Shown here: piece by piece, positions 1 to 5,636 of the stretch
Position numbering within the stretch: position 1 is the first letter of the stretch
How the letters are laid out: every line of letters begins with the position of its first letter
Assembly (NCBI GenBank): GCA_945877725.1
Contig: CAMDXR010000219.1
Location: forward strand, 1 to 5,636
Origin: Limnohabitans sp. Rim8
GTDB taxonomy: Bacteria; Pseudomonadota; Gammaproteobacteria; Burkholderiales; Burkholderiaceae_C
DNA: 5,636 nt
Reading direction: 5' to 3'
Made by a program: the position numbers and the translations under genes
Notes under the pieces: model-generated
What the model saw: only the letters and a program-made list of their open reading frames with translations
Told to the model about the DNA's origin: nothing
The model's database searches: none

Positions 1-324
1 GACAACGGGTTTGTCGGTGACCTTGCGAATCATGCGGATCGCCATTTCACCAATTTGCAATGAGGCCCCCGAATCGAGCACCACCACGCCAGCCGTGGTC
101 ACGACAAACATCACATTCGCCATCATTCCCCGGTTCTCAGGGGTTGGAAATCCATCGGGTGAATAAATCATCCAGACATGAGGCGTCAACTGCCGCGCGG
201 GAATATCGTTCACCGGCGGGCCTTCGATAAAGTCCTGGGCTTGTTGCGCCAACAAGTGGGCTTCGGGCCACAACACCGAACTGCCCAAGGCGGCACTGAC
301 CATCAACAACTGTCTTCTTTTCAT
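1..324 (-). CDS. Sox-cluster metallo-beta-lactamase-fold hydrolase, N-terminal part (3' end outside window)
   Basis: The first 108 codons of a gene read from ATG at 322-324 to the window edge, with no stop. The start is supported by a G-rich Shine-Dalgarno (AGGGGGTGA) just upstream. The N-terminus (MKRRQLLMVSAALGSS) has a twin-arginine motif, RRQLL, followed by a short hydrophobic stretch, so Tat export to the periplasm is likely, with cleavage near Ala26. Residues of about 45-95 have the opening pattern of a metallo-beta-lactamase fold: a 'VWMIYSPDG' strand, then 'NVMFVVTTAGVVVLDSGAS' running into a helix. The zinc-binding HxHxDH motif would lie beyond the window, so activity cannot be judged. 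Exported proteins of this fold are commonly found beside sox genes (SoxH-like, or the 'quinoprotein relay' zinc hydrolases). Their substrate is unsettled, and SoxH is not required for thiosulfate oxidation in Paracoccus. It lies 77 nt after soxB and is probably co-transcribed. Fold fairly sure; exact family less so. Confidence 0.8.
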   Translation of the reverse strand, partial: MKRRQLLMVSAALGSSVLWPEAHLLAQQAQDFIEGPPVNDIPARQLTPHVWMIYSPDGFPTPENRGMMANVMFVVTTAGVVVLDSGASLQIGEMAIRMIRKVTDKPVV

Positions 325-326
325 GA

Positions 327-335
327 TCACCCCCT
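327..335 (-). promoter_or_regulatory. Ribosome binding site of the metallo-hydrolase gene
   Basis: On the minus strand the sequence reads AGGGGGTGA, then TC, then ATG. The GGTGA portion and the G-run complement the 16S 3' end well. This fixes the start at 324 for a gene whose remainder is outside the window. Confidence 0.6.
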
Positions 336-401
336 ACCACTACAAACCACCGAAAACCACTTCACCCAAATTTTGCTCACCGCCAACAACTGAACGTCTA
401 C

Positions 402-2135
402 TCAGCCCGCATAGCCCTGGTTTGGCAAGGCCCCAATGATTTTGGGCGCATTGAGTTTGCGGGGTTTTACGCGGCCCCCTTGGGCCTTAAGCCAAGTCTC
501 CACCACATCCCAGACTTGCTTGTTGCCCTGATTGCGAGCTTCTTCAGCCACAGGGGCCCATCCGGCCACCTTGTATTTTTTACCTGATTCGATCAACTGC
601 CCTTTCAGGCGCAAATCTCCGATTCGGCTGCCCATGCGGCCCACCGGATCGCAGCTATAAGACAAACCGCCAACGCGCACCATGTCCCCGCCTTGTTGGT
701 AATAAGGGTCCGGGTTGAACAGGTTGTCGGCCACATCTTCCAAAACCGTTTTCAGGGTCTCTCCAGTCATTTCCGTCACCGTGGCATAGGAATAAGTGGT
801 GGCCGTCATGTCCAGCAACCATTCGCGTGTGATGGCCTGGCCGGGCAACAGCGTGGTGCCCCAACGGAAGCCTGGCGAAAAGGCAATTTCAGCGCCCTGC
901 ACATCAAGCAAAGCATCCACCAACAGTTGGTCGCCCGTGCCATTGAAGTTACCACGGCGGTACAGCAGACCATCGGTCACCGCCAGCTTTTCGGACAGCT
1001 TGGACTCGTAGGGTGCACGAATTTTGGTGATCAACGCGTCCATTTCTGGGTCGGCGGGCAACATGTTGGAAAACACGGGCAGCAACTTGTAGCGGAAGTC
1101 GCTGACTTTTTTGTCTTTCACCTCAAAGTCGAGCACGCCCAAGAATTTGCCATTAGAGCCCGCATTGGTCACCAAGGTTTTGCCGCCTTTGTTGGCAATG
1201 ATCGAAGCCACAGGCATGCCGTCGTGTGTGTGCCCGCCCATGATGGCGTCGATACCGCTGACACGGCTGGCCATTTTCAGGTCCACGTCCATACCGTTGT
1301 GGCTCAAGACTACAACGACCTGAGCGCCTTTGCCCCGCGCCTCGGTGACCATCTTCTGCATGTTTTCGTCTTGAATACCAAACTCCCAATCGGCCACCAT
1401 GTAACGCGGGTTCGCAATGGGGGTGTAGGGAAACGCCTGACCGATGATGGCGCACGGCACACCATTGATCTCGCGGATCACATAGGGCTTGAACACCGGG
1501 TCGCCAAAATCACTGGTCTTGATGTTTTGCGCCACAAAATCAACTTTGCCCGCAAAGTCTTTTTCGACGATTTCTTTCACGCGATCCATGCCCAAGGTGA
1601 ACTCCCAGTGCCCGGTCATCACGTCCACGCCCAACAACTTGCAGGCATCGACCATGTCCTGGCCGTTGGTCCACAGACTCGTGCCCGAGCCTTGCCAAGT
1701 ATCTCCGCCGTCCAACAACACCGCACCGGGACGGCTGGCCTTCATGCGCTTGACCAGTGTGGCCATGTGAGCAAAACCGCCCACTTTGCCGTAACGTTTG
1801 GCTGCTTTTTCGAAGTCCAAAAAAGTCAGCGCATGGGCCTCGGCGGTGCCGGGACGGATTTTGGCGGCCTTGAGCAAATATTCGCCCACCAAGTGCGGCA
1901 GATTGCCCTGCATGGCGCCAATGCCCATGTTGATGCTGGGTTCACGGAAATAAATCGGCTTGAGCTGCGCGTGGCAATCGGTCATGTGCAAAAAAGAAAC
2001 ATTGCCGAACTTGGGTATGTCATACAAACCGTTCGCTGCGGTGGCCGCACTGGCTTCGGCAAAAGAGCCCATGCTCAAGCCCGCCATCGTGCCGGCGCCC
2101 ATGACTTGGATAAATTCGCGTTTTGAGAGATTCAT
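402..2135 (-). CDS. soxB: SoxB, thiosulfohydrolase (S-sulfosulfanyl-L-cysteine sulfohydrolase)
   Basis: SoxB hydrolyses the terminal sulfonate from SoxY-Cys-S-sulfonate, releasing sulfate in the periplasm; known family members use a dinuclear manganese site. From ATG at 2133-2135 the protein has 577 residues, a normal SoxB length. The N-terminal calcineurin-like phosphoesterase domain (about 45-345) shows the metal motifs: TDCH (Asp53, His55), LDGGD (Asp145), GHWEF (His176), LSHNG (His279) and GGHTHDG (His302, His304). The GHWEF form, where 5'-nucleotidases have GNHE, is characteristic of SoxB. A 5'-nucleotidase C-terminal domain follows (about 380-560). The N-terminus (MNLSKREFIQVMGAG) is Tat-like but has Lys-Arg instead of Arg-Arg. 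A TTG start at 2157-2159 would add eight residues (MYISVIAN) before this conserved N-terminus; I reject it because SoxB proteins typically begin MNLS-(R/K)REF. No good Shine-Dalgarno precedes either start. An intrinsic terminator separates soxB from soxX. Confidence 0.97.
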   Translation of the reverse strand: MNLSKREFIQVMGAGTMAGLSMGSFAEASAATAANGLYDIPKFGNVSFLHMTDCHAQLKPIYFREPSINMGIGAMQGNLPHLVGEYLLKAAKIRPGTAEAHALTFLDFEKAAKRYGKVGGFAHMATLVKRMKASRPGAVLLDGGDTWQGSGTSLWTNGQDMVDACKLLGVDVMTGHWEFTLGMDRVKEIVEKDFAGKVDFVAQNIKTSDFGDPVFKPYVIREINGVPCAIIGQAFPYTPIANPRYMVADWEFGIQDENMQKMVTEARGKGAQVVVVLSHNGMDVDLKMASRVSGIDAIMGGHTHDGMPVASIIANKGGKTLVTNAGSNGKFLGVLDFEVKDKKVSDFRYKLLPVFSNMLPADPEMDALITKIRAPYESKLSEKLAVTDGLLYRRGNFNGTGDQLLVDALLDVQGAEIAFSPGFRWGTTLLPGQAITREWLLDMTATTYSYATVTEMTGETLKTVLEDVADNLFNPDPYYQQGGDMVRVGGLSYSCDPVGRMGSRIGDLRLKGQLIESGKKYKVAGWAPVAEEARNQGNKQVWDVVETWLKAQGGRVKPRKLNAPKIIGALPNQGYAG

Positions 2136-2163
2136 ATTTGCAATCACTGATATATACAAGCCT

Positions 2164-2188
2164 AAAAAACCCGGACGAACCGGGTTTT
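2164..2188 (-). terminator. Intrinsic terminator or attenuator between soxX and soxB
   Basis: A perfect 9-bp stem pairs 2166-2174 with 2180-2188 (AAAACCCGG on the minus strand in both readings of the stem) around a 5-nt loop at 2175-2179. In the direction of sox transcription it ends in six T residues (complement of 2164-2169). It begins 7 nt past the soxX stop codon and its T-tract ends 28 nt before the soxB ATG. The form is that of a Rho-independent terminator. Because soxB and the hydrolase follow in the same direction, it probably terminates only partly and lowers their transcription, unless a separate soxB promoter exists. I see no convincing promoter in the 28-nt leader. Confidence 0.8.
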
Positions 2189-2195
2189 AAAGGGT

Positions 2196-2852
2196 TTACT
2201 GATTGACGGGCGACTTGGGGTCCAAGAGCAAGCCCACAATGTGCCGCACTTGGCTTTCGTTCAAGATGCCCATGTGCCCGGCGCGTGGCATGTTGGAGCA
2301 GGCGTTGTAAGCCTTGGCATTCCAAATCTTGCCCCAGGTGTATTCCACAATGGCCTTGCTGGCCGGGTCATCCGGGTTGCTCACGCCACGGATCTTGCCG
2401 TAGTTGTACAAACTGGGACCAATGGTGCCGTAGGAAATTTCTTTCTTGTCCATCTGGTGGCAGTTGTAGCAATTTCCACCATTGACCGTGGTGGCGGTAT
2501 CGGTCCAGGTCAGGCCTCGACCGCTTTGTGCAATGGCTTCACCCTGCTTCCAGTCGCCAATGAATTTGCCATCTGATGGCCATTTAATGGTTTTCATGTT
2601 GGCGGCCTCAATGGCTTTGGCTGCTTTCTCGTCCAGTGGTTTGCCTGCCACATCGGCTTCACTGCAGGCACGGTTAGTCTCGTCGGTGGCCAAAACGCGG
2701 TCTGCCTTGGCGATGCCTTCGTCCCGGAAGGAAGCTTTGACAATTTTGTCCGTCATGGCATTGAGTTCTGCCATTGAAGGGCCGGATGCGCACCCGACCG
2801 CCACGAGAGCAGCGCTCAGACTGGCCAAAATAAGAGGAGTCTTGTTTTTCAT
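2196..2852 (-). CDS. soxX: SoxX, monoheme cytochrome c subunit of the SoxAX L-cysteine S-thiosulfotransferase
   Basis: SoxX pairs with SoxA to couple thiosulfate oxidatively to the SoxY cysteine, its heme acting in electron transfer. From ATG at 2850-2852 it has 218 residues. The N-terminus is a signal peptide ending AVGC, with Cys21 as a plausible lipidation site; the box is not ideal because the -3 position is Ala rather than Leu. About 90 residues then precede the cytochrome domain, longer than the compact SoxX of Paracoccus. The c-type heme site is CYNCH (Cys128, Cys131, His132), and the distal ligand is very likely Met188 in SNMPRAGH, the typical SoxX motif. Extra cysteines are at 63 and 185. 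An in-frame TTG at 2892-2894 would overlap soxA and put 14 polar residues ahead of the signal peptide, so I reject it. The ATG has an AGGA site upstream. The gene starts 19 nt after soxA and is followed at once by a terminator. Confidence 0.95.
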   Translation of the reverse strand: MKNKTPLILASLSAALVAVGCASGPSMAELNAMTDKIVKASFRDEGIAKADRVLATDETNRACSEADVAGKPLDEKAAKAIEAANMKTIKWPSDGKFIGDWKQGEAIAQSGRGLTWTDTATTVNGGNCYNCHQMDKKEISYGTIGPSLYNYGKIRGVSNPDDPASKAIVEYTWGKIWNAKAYNACSNMPRAGHMGILNESQVRHIVGLLLDPKSPVNQ

Positions 2853-2860
2853 GAATTTAT

Positions 2861-2864
2861 TCCT
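2861..2864 (-). promoter_or_regulatory. Ribosome binding site of soxX
   Basis: AGGA lies 8 nt before the soxX ATG, in the 19-nt gap after the soxA stop. It supports the start at 2852 over the upstream TTG at 2894. Confidence 0.6.
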
Positions 2865-2871
2865 GAACTGA

Positions 2872-3675
2872 TCAACGCTTGATGGCCGGTGCAACCGATG
2901 CGGCGCCCTTGGCGTTCACACCCAGATAGGTGGAAAGGGCAATGGTGGCATCACTGGCAAAACCGGGATAGGGAAAACGTTGTTGGCGGTAGCAATCGTT
3001 CAGGCGAAGTTGCATGCTCCACATTTGTCCATTGGATACGCGGTAAGCAGGCCATGCAGCAAAGCCTACACCGTCACCCGGATTTTTGGTCAAGATGGGC
3101 AAATCTTGCAAACGTATCCGCTTGCCCTCTTCGCCGTGGCAAGACGCACAAGAAAAATCATGCGGACCACCTCGCTGGAAAAACAAACGCTTGCCTACCT
3201 CATAAAAGGTCTTTTCTTGCGGGTGAGCTTGAGACAAGTTGAATTTCTGCCCCTTGGACTCGGCAGCAATCCAGGTGGCCAAAGCGGTCACATTGGCCAT
3301 TTCACCTCTTCCAAAGGGTGTTTTGGCAATTTCAGCCGCATTGAAGCCTTGTAATTTCTCCATGCAAGTGACCAAACGGTCTTCGAGATCCTGCATGCGT
3401 TGCGTATCGGCAAAATACCGTGGCAACTCGACAAACACCCCCTTCACCACACCCGGCCCTTTGCCCAGATCGCACTTTTCAAGTGAGGCGTTTTTGGGGC
3501 CACGGGCTTTTTTCCAAAGGTCTTCGCCTTTGGCCTCAAAAAGTTCTGCGGGGTTGCCATCTTGCAGCATGGCCCGGTATTCATCGATGCCCTGGCTGGC
3601 TGTCTTTTGAGCCATGGCAGGCACCACGGTCAGCGCGAGTAACACTGCCATAGAAAGGGTTGTAACTTTTTTCAT
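2872..3675 (-). CDS. soxA: SoxA, catalytic cytochrome c subunit of SoxAX (monoheme form)
   Basis: SoxA holds the active site where thiosulfate is joined to the SoxY cysteine. The 267-residue protein begins with a clear Sec signal peptide cleaved near Ala22 (AMA-QK). There is one c-type heme motif, CASCH (Cys176, Cys179, His180). Cys228 in the segment LNDCYRQQR aligns in motif with the cysteine that becomes the persulfide heme ligand and catalytic residue in known SoxA. The first half has no CxxCH; instead Cys68 and Cys104 are isolated and could form the disulfide that replaces the lost first heme in monoheme SoxA proteins such as that of Starkeya novella. With SoxX this predicts a diheme SoxAX, rather than the triheme form of Paracoccus and Rhodovulum. 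The ATG has GAGG 5 nt upstream. A hairpin lies in the 73-nt gap after soxZ. Confidence 0.97.
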   Translation of the reverse strand: MKKVTTLSMAVLLALTVVPAMAQKTASQGIDEYRAMLQDGNPAELFEAKGEDLWKKARGPKNASLEKCDLGKGPGVVKGVFVELPRYFADTQRMQDLEDRLVTCMEKLQGFNAAEIAKTPFGRGEMANVTALATWIAAESKGQKFNLSQAHPQEKTFYEVGKRLFFQRGGPHDFSCASCHGEEGKRIRLQDLPILTKNPGDGVGFAAWPAYRVSNGQMWSMQLRLNDCYRQQRFPYPGFASDATIALSTYLGVNAKGAASVAPAIKR

Positions 3676-3703
3676 TGTCGCCTCTGTTGTTATGACTCAC
3701 GCG

Positions 3704-3735
3704 AAAAGGGTGAAGTTGCAGCTTCACCCTTTTTT
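3704..3735 (-). terminator. Hairpin between soxZ and soxA: attenuator, or terminator facing the plus strand
   Basis: A perfect 12-bp stem, 3704-3715 (AAAAGGGTGAAG) with 3722-3733 (CTTCACCCTTTT), encloses a 6-nt loop. Read on the minus strand, with the operon, the stem ends in only four T residues that are themselves part of the stem, followed by CGCG. Read on the plus strand it is followed by six T residues (3730-3735), a better terminator. It could therefore act as a weak internal terminator or 3' stabiliser of the soxYZ message, or as a stop for antisense transcription. The stem is certain from the sequence; its role is inferred. Confidence 0.65.
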
Positions 3736-3748
3736 ACCCATCCATCGA

Positions 3749-4060
3749 TCAAGACACCGTTGCTTCGTCGGTGCGGGTATCGCCTTTGTTGTCCTTCCAA
3801 GTTACCGCAATTTTGTCACCAGCTTTGGCACCTTTGACGGCAAATTGCAGGAACGGATTTTTTGACACAGCGGGACCCCACTCAGCCGAAAGGACCGGCT
3901 TGCCATTGTGGGAGGCCGTGACCTCCTGGATGAACCAGGCCGGTACAGTTTTGCCAGCAGCGTCTTTGCGCTGACCGGATTCCATTTCGTGGCTCATGAG
4001 CACACGAACAGTTGCTTTGTCGCCAGCGGCTTGGGCGCGAATGCGCATTGGATCTGCCAT
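3749..4060 (-). CDS. soxZ: SoxZ, sulfur-carrier complex subunit
   Basis: SoxZ forms a heterodimer with SoxY and presents the carrier arm to the other Sox enzymes. The 103-residue protein has the usual SoxZ length and a single immunoglobulin-like SoxZ domain. Recognisable segments are the start MADPMRIRAQ, the HEMESGQRKDAAGK stretch, and VPAWFIQEVT followed by NPFLQFAVKGAKAGDKI. It has no signal peptide, as expected: SoxZ is known to be exported together with SoxY through the Tat signal of SoxY. It has no cysteine, so the sulfur load sits only on SoxY. AGGAG lies 6 nt before the ATG. It follows soxY by 53 nt and is followed by a strong hairpin, giving soxYZ its own possible transcript end. Confidence 0.97.
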   Translation of the reverse strand: MADPMRIRAQAAGDKATVRVLMSHEMESGQRKDAAGKTVPAWFIQEVTASHNGKPVLSAEWGPAVSKNPFLQFAVKGAKAGDKIAVTWKDNKGDTRTDEATVS

Positions 4061-4113
4061 TTTTTTCTCCTAAATCTTTCAGTAAATCATTGTTTGAACA
4101 GTTTGGAACGGGA

Positions 4114-4569
4114 TTAACCGCCGCAACCACCCAAAGTAACTTTGACTTCTTTTTTGGCCCACAAGGCTTTGCCGTCGTTCATGATGGCCACGGCATAGAC
4201 ATCCGAGGACTGGCCCATCTTGGCCCGGGTTGAAAAGTTGGCTTCGACGGCATCGCTGACGTAAAACATGGCCACCAGTGCCGCTGGGTTTTTCTCGACC
4301 ATGACGAGCAACTGCTTGACGCCTGGCAAAGAAGTGCTGGCCCCCAAAGGCACGACAGCGCCGTTTTCGGCAATGTCCGGACCGGTAATGGTTACATCTT
4401 TGCTTTCAGCCAAGCTGGAAGCACCTGCAGCCTTGGCTGCGTCTTGCACCGATTTGGCGTCGAATGCGGCTTTGTTGAATGCAGCGTGGACGAACTGGGG
4501 GAAGCCAGCGGAGGCCAAGAGGCCAGCCACAACAGCGCTTTGCTTGAGTGTCTCGCGACGGGTTTGCAT
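4114..4569 (-). CDS. soxY: SoxY, sulfur-carrier protein with C-terminal cysteine arm
   Basis: SoxY binds pathway intermediates covalently on one cysteine while SoxAX, SoxB and SoxCD act in turn. The 151-residue protein ends in the diagnostic GGCGG swinging arm, with carrier residue Cys149. That is the only cysteine in the protein. The N-terminus carries a good Tat signal: TRRETLK at residues 3-9, a hydrophobic stretch to about residue 23, and probable cleavage at VHA-AF (after Ala29). The rest fits the SoxY beta-sandwich domain, including the ALVAMFYVSDAVEANFSTRAKM segment region (about 97-118). AAGGAG lies 7 nt before the ATG, the best ribosome site in the window, in line with high need for a stoichiometric carrier. 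It starts 69 nt after soxD. Confidence 0.97.
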   Translation of the reverse strand: MQTRRETLKQSAVVAGLLASAGFPQFVHAAFNKAAFDAKSVQDAAKAAGASSLAESKDVTITGPDIAENGAVVPLGASTSLPGVKQLLVMVEKNPAALVAMFYVSDAVEANFSTRAKMGQSSDVYAVAIMNDGKALWAKKEVKVTLGGCGG

Positions 4570-4638
4570 CTGATATCTCCTTGATGGTTGAGTGATGCTA
4601 GTAAAACAGGTTCAGCAATGCAACAGGAATATTCCCTA

Positions 4639-5636
4639 TTACTTGCTGGCCCCCTTGGAAATCCATTCGCCAATCAGCTTGGCATCGGCTTCAGGCAGCG
4701 ATTGTGCAGGCATCGGAATTTGACCCCAAACACCCACACCACCTGCCTTGATTTTGCCTATTAAATAATCCGTTTTCCCGGCCTGTTTTTTGGCGATTTC
4801 ATTGAAGCCAGGACCGACAATTTTCTTATCCACGCCATGACATGCGGTGCAACTGTGCTTGTTCAAGAGTGCCAACGCGGTTTTGGCCTCATTATTTTCA
4901 GGTTTGGCAGGGGCAGCGGGTGTCACTGCAGCCACAGGCATACCCGCCTTGGGCTCTGGCTTGGTGGTGTCAGCACCGCGCTGAGGTCCAACAATGCGGT
5001 TTTGTTCCTGCAAATTGCCATGGGCATTGCGCGCAAAATCGGGCAGAAGAGAGGCTAATTTAGGCTCTGGCGTGCAATCTTTCATGCAAATCTTGTTCGC
5101 TGTGTCGGGCTTGGTTGTCCCGCCAAACTCTTTGCCTGGCCACATGTCGTGCTGCGTCGTCATGCCGTTTCGGTTGGGCATGCGGGCCTGCACCTCGGCA
5201 ATGTTCTTGTCCGACAACACATAATTGTCAGGCACGATGTTCGCCAAATTGAGCATAAAAGCAGTCACCGCATACACCTCTTCGGTGGTCAAGGTCTTGG
5301 GATTGGTCCAAGGCATGGCCCGGTTGATGTAGTCCCACAAGGTGGACACCGTGGCCACCTTCATGATGGTCGTGCGACCAGGATAGTCCGAGCGAGTGAG
5401 GTTGGCGACGCGGCCTTTTTTGATGTCTTCGGCCGTCACGCCGCCAATTATGGGACTGAACACCTCGCCCGATTCACCAAAAATACCGTGACATTGCGCG
5501 CACTTGCCCTCCCAAACATCTTGTCCCTTGGCCACCGACCCCGAGCCCGCAGGTAGACCCTTGAAATCAGGCCGAACATCGATGTCCCACTTGGCAACTT
5601 CTTTGGGTGTGGCATCACGGCCTACCCCAGGGAATT
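4639..5636 (-). CDS. soxD: SoxD, diheme cytochrome c subunit of SoxCD sulfane dehydrogenase (5' end outside window)
   Basis: SoxD takes electrons from the molybdenum subunit SoxC during oxidation of SoxY-bound sulfane sulfur. The open frame runs to the window edge, giving 331 visible residues; the signal peptide and probably a few tens of residues are missing. A GTG at 5533-5535 could be mistaken for the start, but the upstream residues (GRDATPKEVAKWDIDVRPDF, about 5-24) match the conserved SoxD N-terminal segment, so the frame must continue upstream. Numbered from the window edge, the first heme is CAQCH (Cys45, Cys48, His49) with probable ligand Met107 in RAMPW. The second is CTACH (Cys262, Cys265, His266) with probable ligand Met308 in IPMPAQ. 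Between them lie a CMKDC cysteine pair (183, 187) and an Ala/Pro-rich linker at about 222-243. The gene ends in tandem stops TAA TAG. soxC is expected just upstream. Confidence 0.95.
   Translation of the reverse strand, partial: FPGVGRDATPKEVAKWDIDVRPDFKGLPAGSGSVAKGQDVWEGKCAQCHGIFGESGEVFSPIIGGVTAEDIKKGRVANLTRSDYPGRTTIMKVATVSTLWDYINRAMPWTNPKTLTTEEVYAVTAFMLNLANIVPDNYVLSDKNIAEVQARMPNRNGMTTQHDMWPGKEFGGTTKPDTANKICMKDCTPEPKLASLLPDFARNAHGNLQEQNRIVGPQRGADTTKPEPKAGMPVAAVTPAAPAKPENNEAKTALALLNKHSCTACHGVDKKIVGPGFNEIAKKQAGKTDYLIGKIKAGGVGVWGQIPMPAQSLPEADAKLIGEWISKGASK

Noticed and set aside
693..2126. A 477-codon open frame on the plus strand opposite soxB
   Set aside because: It is antisense to a clearly identified soxB, has a composition rich in His, Gln and Gly typical of a shadow frame, and shows no recognisable domain.
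2853..2894. Longer SoxX starting at TTG 2894
   Set aside because: It would overlap soxA by 23 nt and place 14 polar residues before the signal peptide, while the ATG at 2852 has a ribosome site and a normal signal.
4626..4635. Perfect 10-bp palindrome GGAATATTCC just past the soxD stop
   Set aside because: It has no loop and no T-tract, so it is not a terminator, and a single 10-bp palindrome is weak evidence for an operator.
4570..4638. Possible promoter in the soxD-soxY gap (TTGCAT-like and TACTAG-like boxes)
   Set aside because: The boxes have poor spacing and match; the gap is short and the genes are colinear, so readthrough from soxCD is a simpler explanation.
4639..5535. SoxD as a complete protein starting at GTG 5535
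   Set aside because: The frame stays open to the window edge and the upstream codons encode conserved SoxD sequence, so the GTG is an internal valine.

Overview
The window is a minus-strand run of sulfur-oxidation (sox) genes. Read in the direction of transcription, from high to low coordinates, the order is soxD (5' end cut off), soxY, soxZ, soxA, soxX, soxB, and the first 108 codons of a metallo-beta-lactamase-fold hydrolase. All seven genes are colinear. Gaps range from 19 to 77 nt (soxX to soxB is 60 nt), so this is one compact cluster. The order D-Y-Z-A-X-B, presumably with soxC just outside the window, matches the arrangement known from sulfur-oxidising Burkholderiales. With the moderate GC content and the protein style, it suggests a betaproteobacterium, perhaps Comamonadaceae-like. 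That placement is inference; no taxonomic marker is present.

Functionally this is the periplasmic Kelly-Friedrich (PSO) pathway. SoxYZ carries sulfur intermediates on the C-terminal Gly-Gly-Cys-Gly-Gly arm of SoxY. SoxAX, a heme enzyme, oxidatively joins thiosulfate to that cysteine. SoxB hydrolyses the terminal sulfonate to sulfate. SoxD is the diheme electron-accepting subunit of the SoxCD sulfane dehydrogenase, which oxidises the remaining sulfane sulfur. A soxD gene therefore predicts complete oxidation of thiosulfate to sulfate rather than deposition of sulfur globules. Export is mixed: SoxY, SoxB and the hydrolase have Tat-like N-termini, SoxA has a Sec signal, and SoxX has a probable lipoprotein signal.

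Region by region: 4639-5636 soxD; 4114-4569 soxY; 3749-4060 soxZ; 3676-3748 a gap holding a strong 12-bp hairpin; 2872-3675 soxA; 2196-2852 soxX; 2136-2195 a gap holding a textbook intrinsic terminator; 402-2135 soxB; 1-324 the partial hydrolase. No gap exceeds 80 nt. No RNA genes, mobile elements, CRISPR arrays or long repeats were seen.

The gene set is a known pathway and I see no undescribed system. The most interesting signals are the two hairpins that split the cluster into YZ, AX and B modules. Added to these are the absence of a visible Shine-Dalgarno for soxB, a monoheme SoxA, and a probable membrane-anchored SoxX with a long N-terminal extension.
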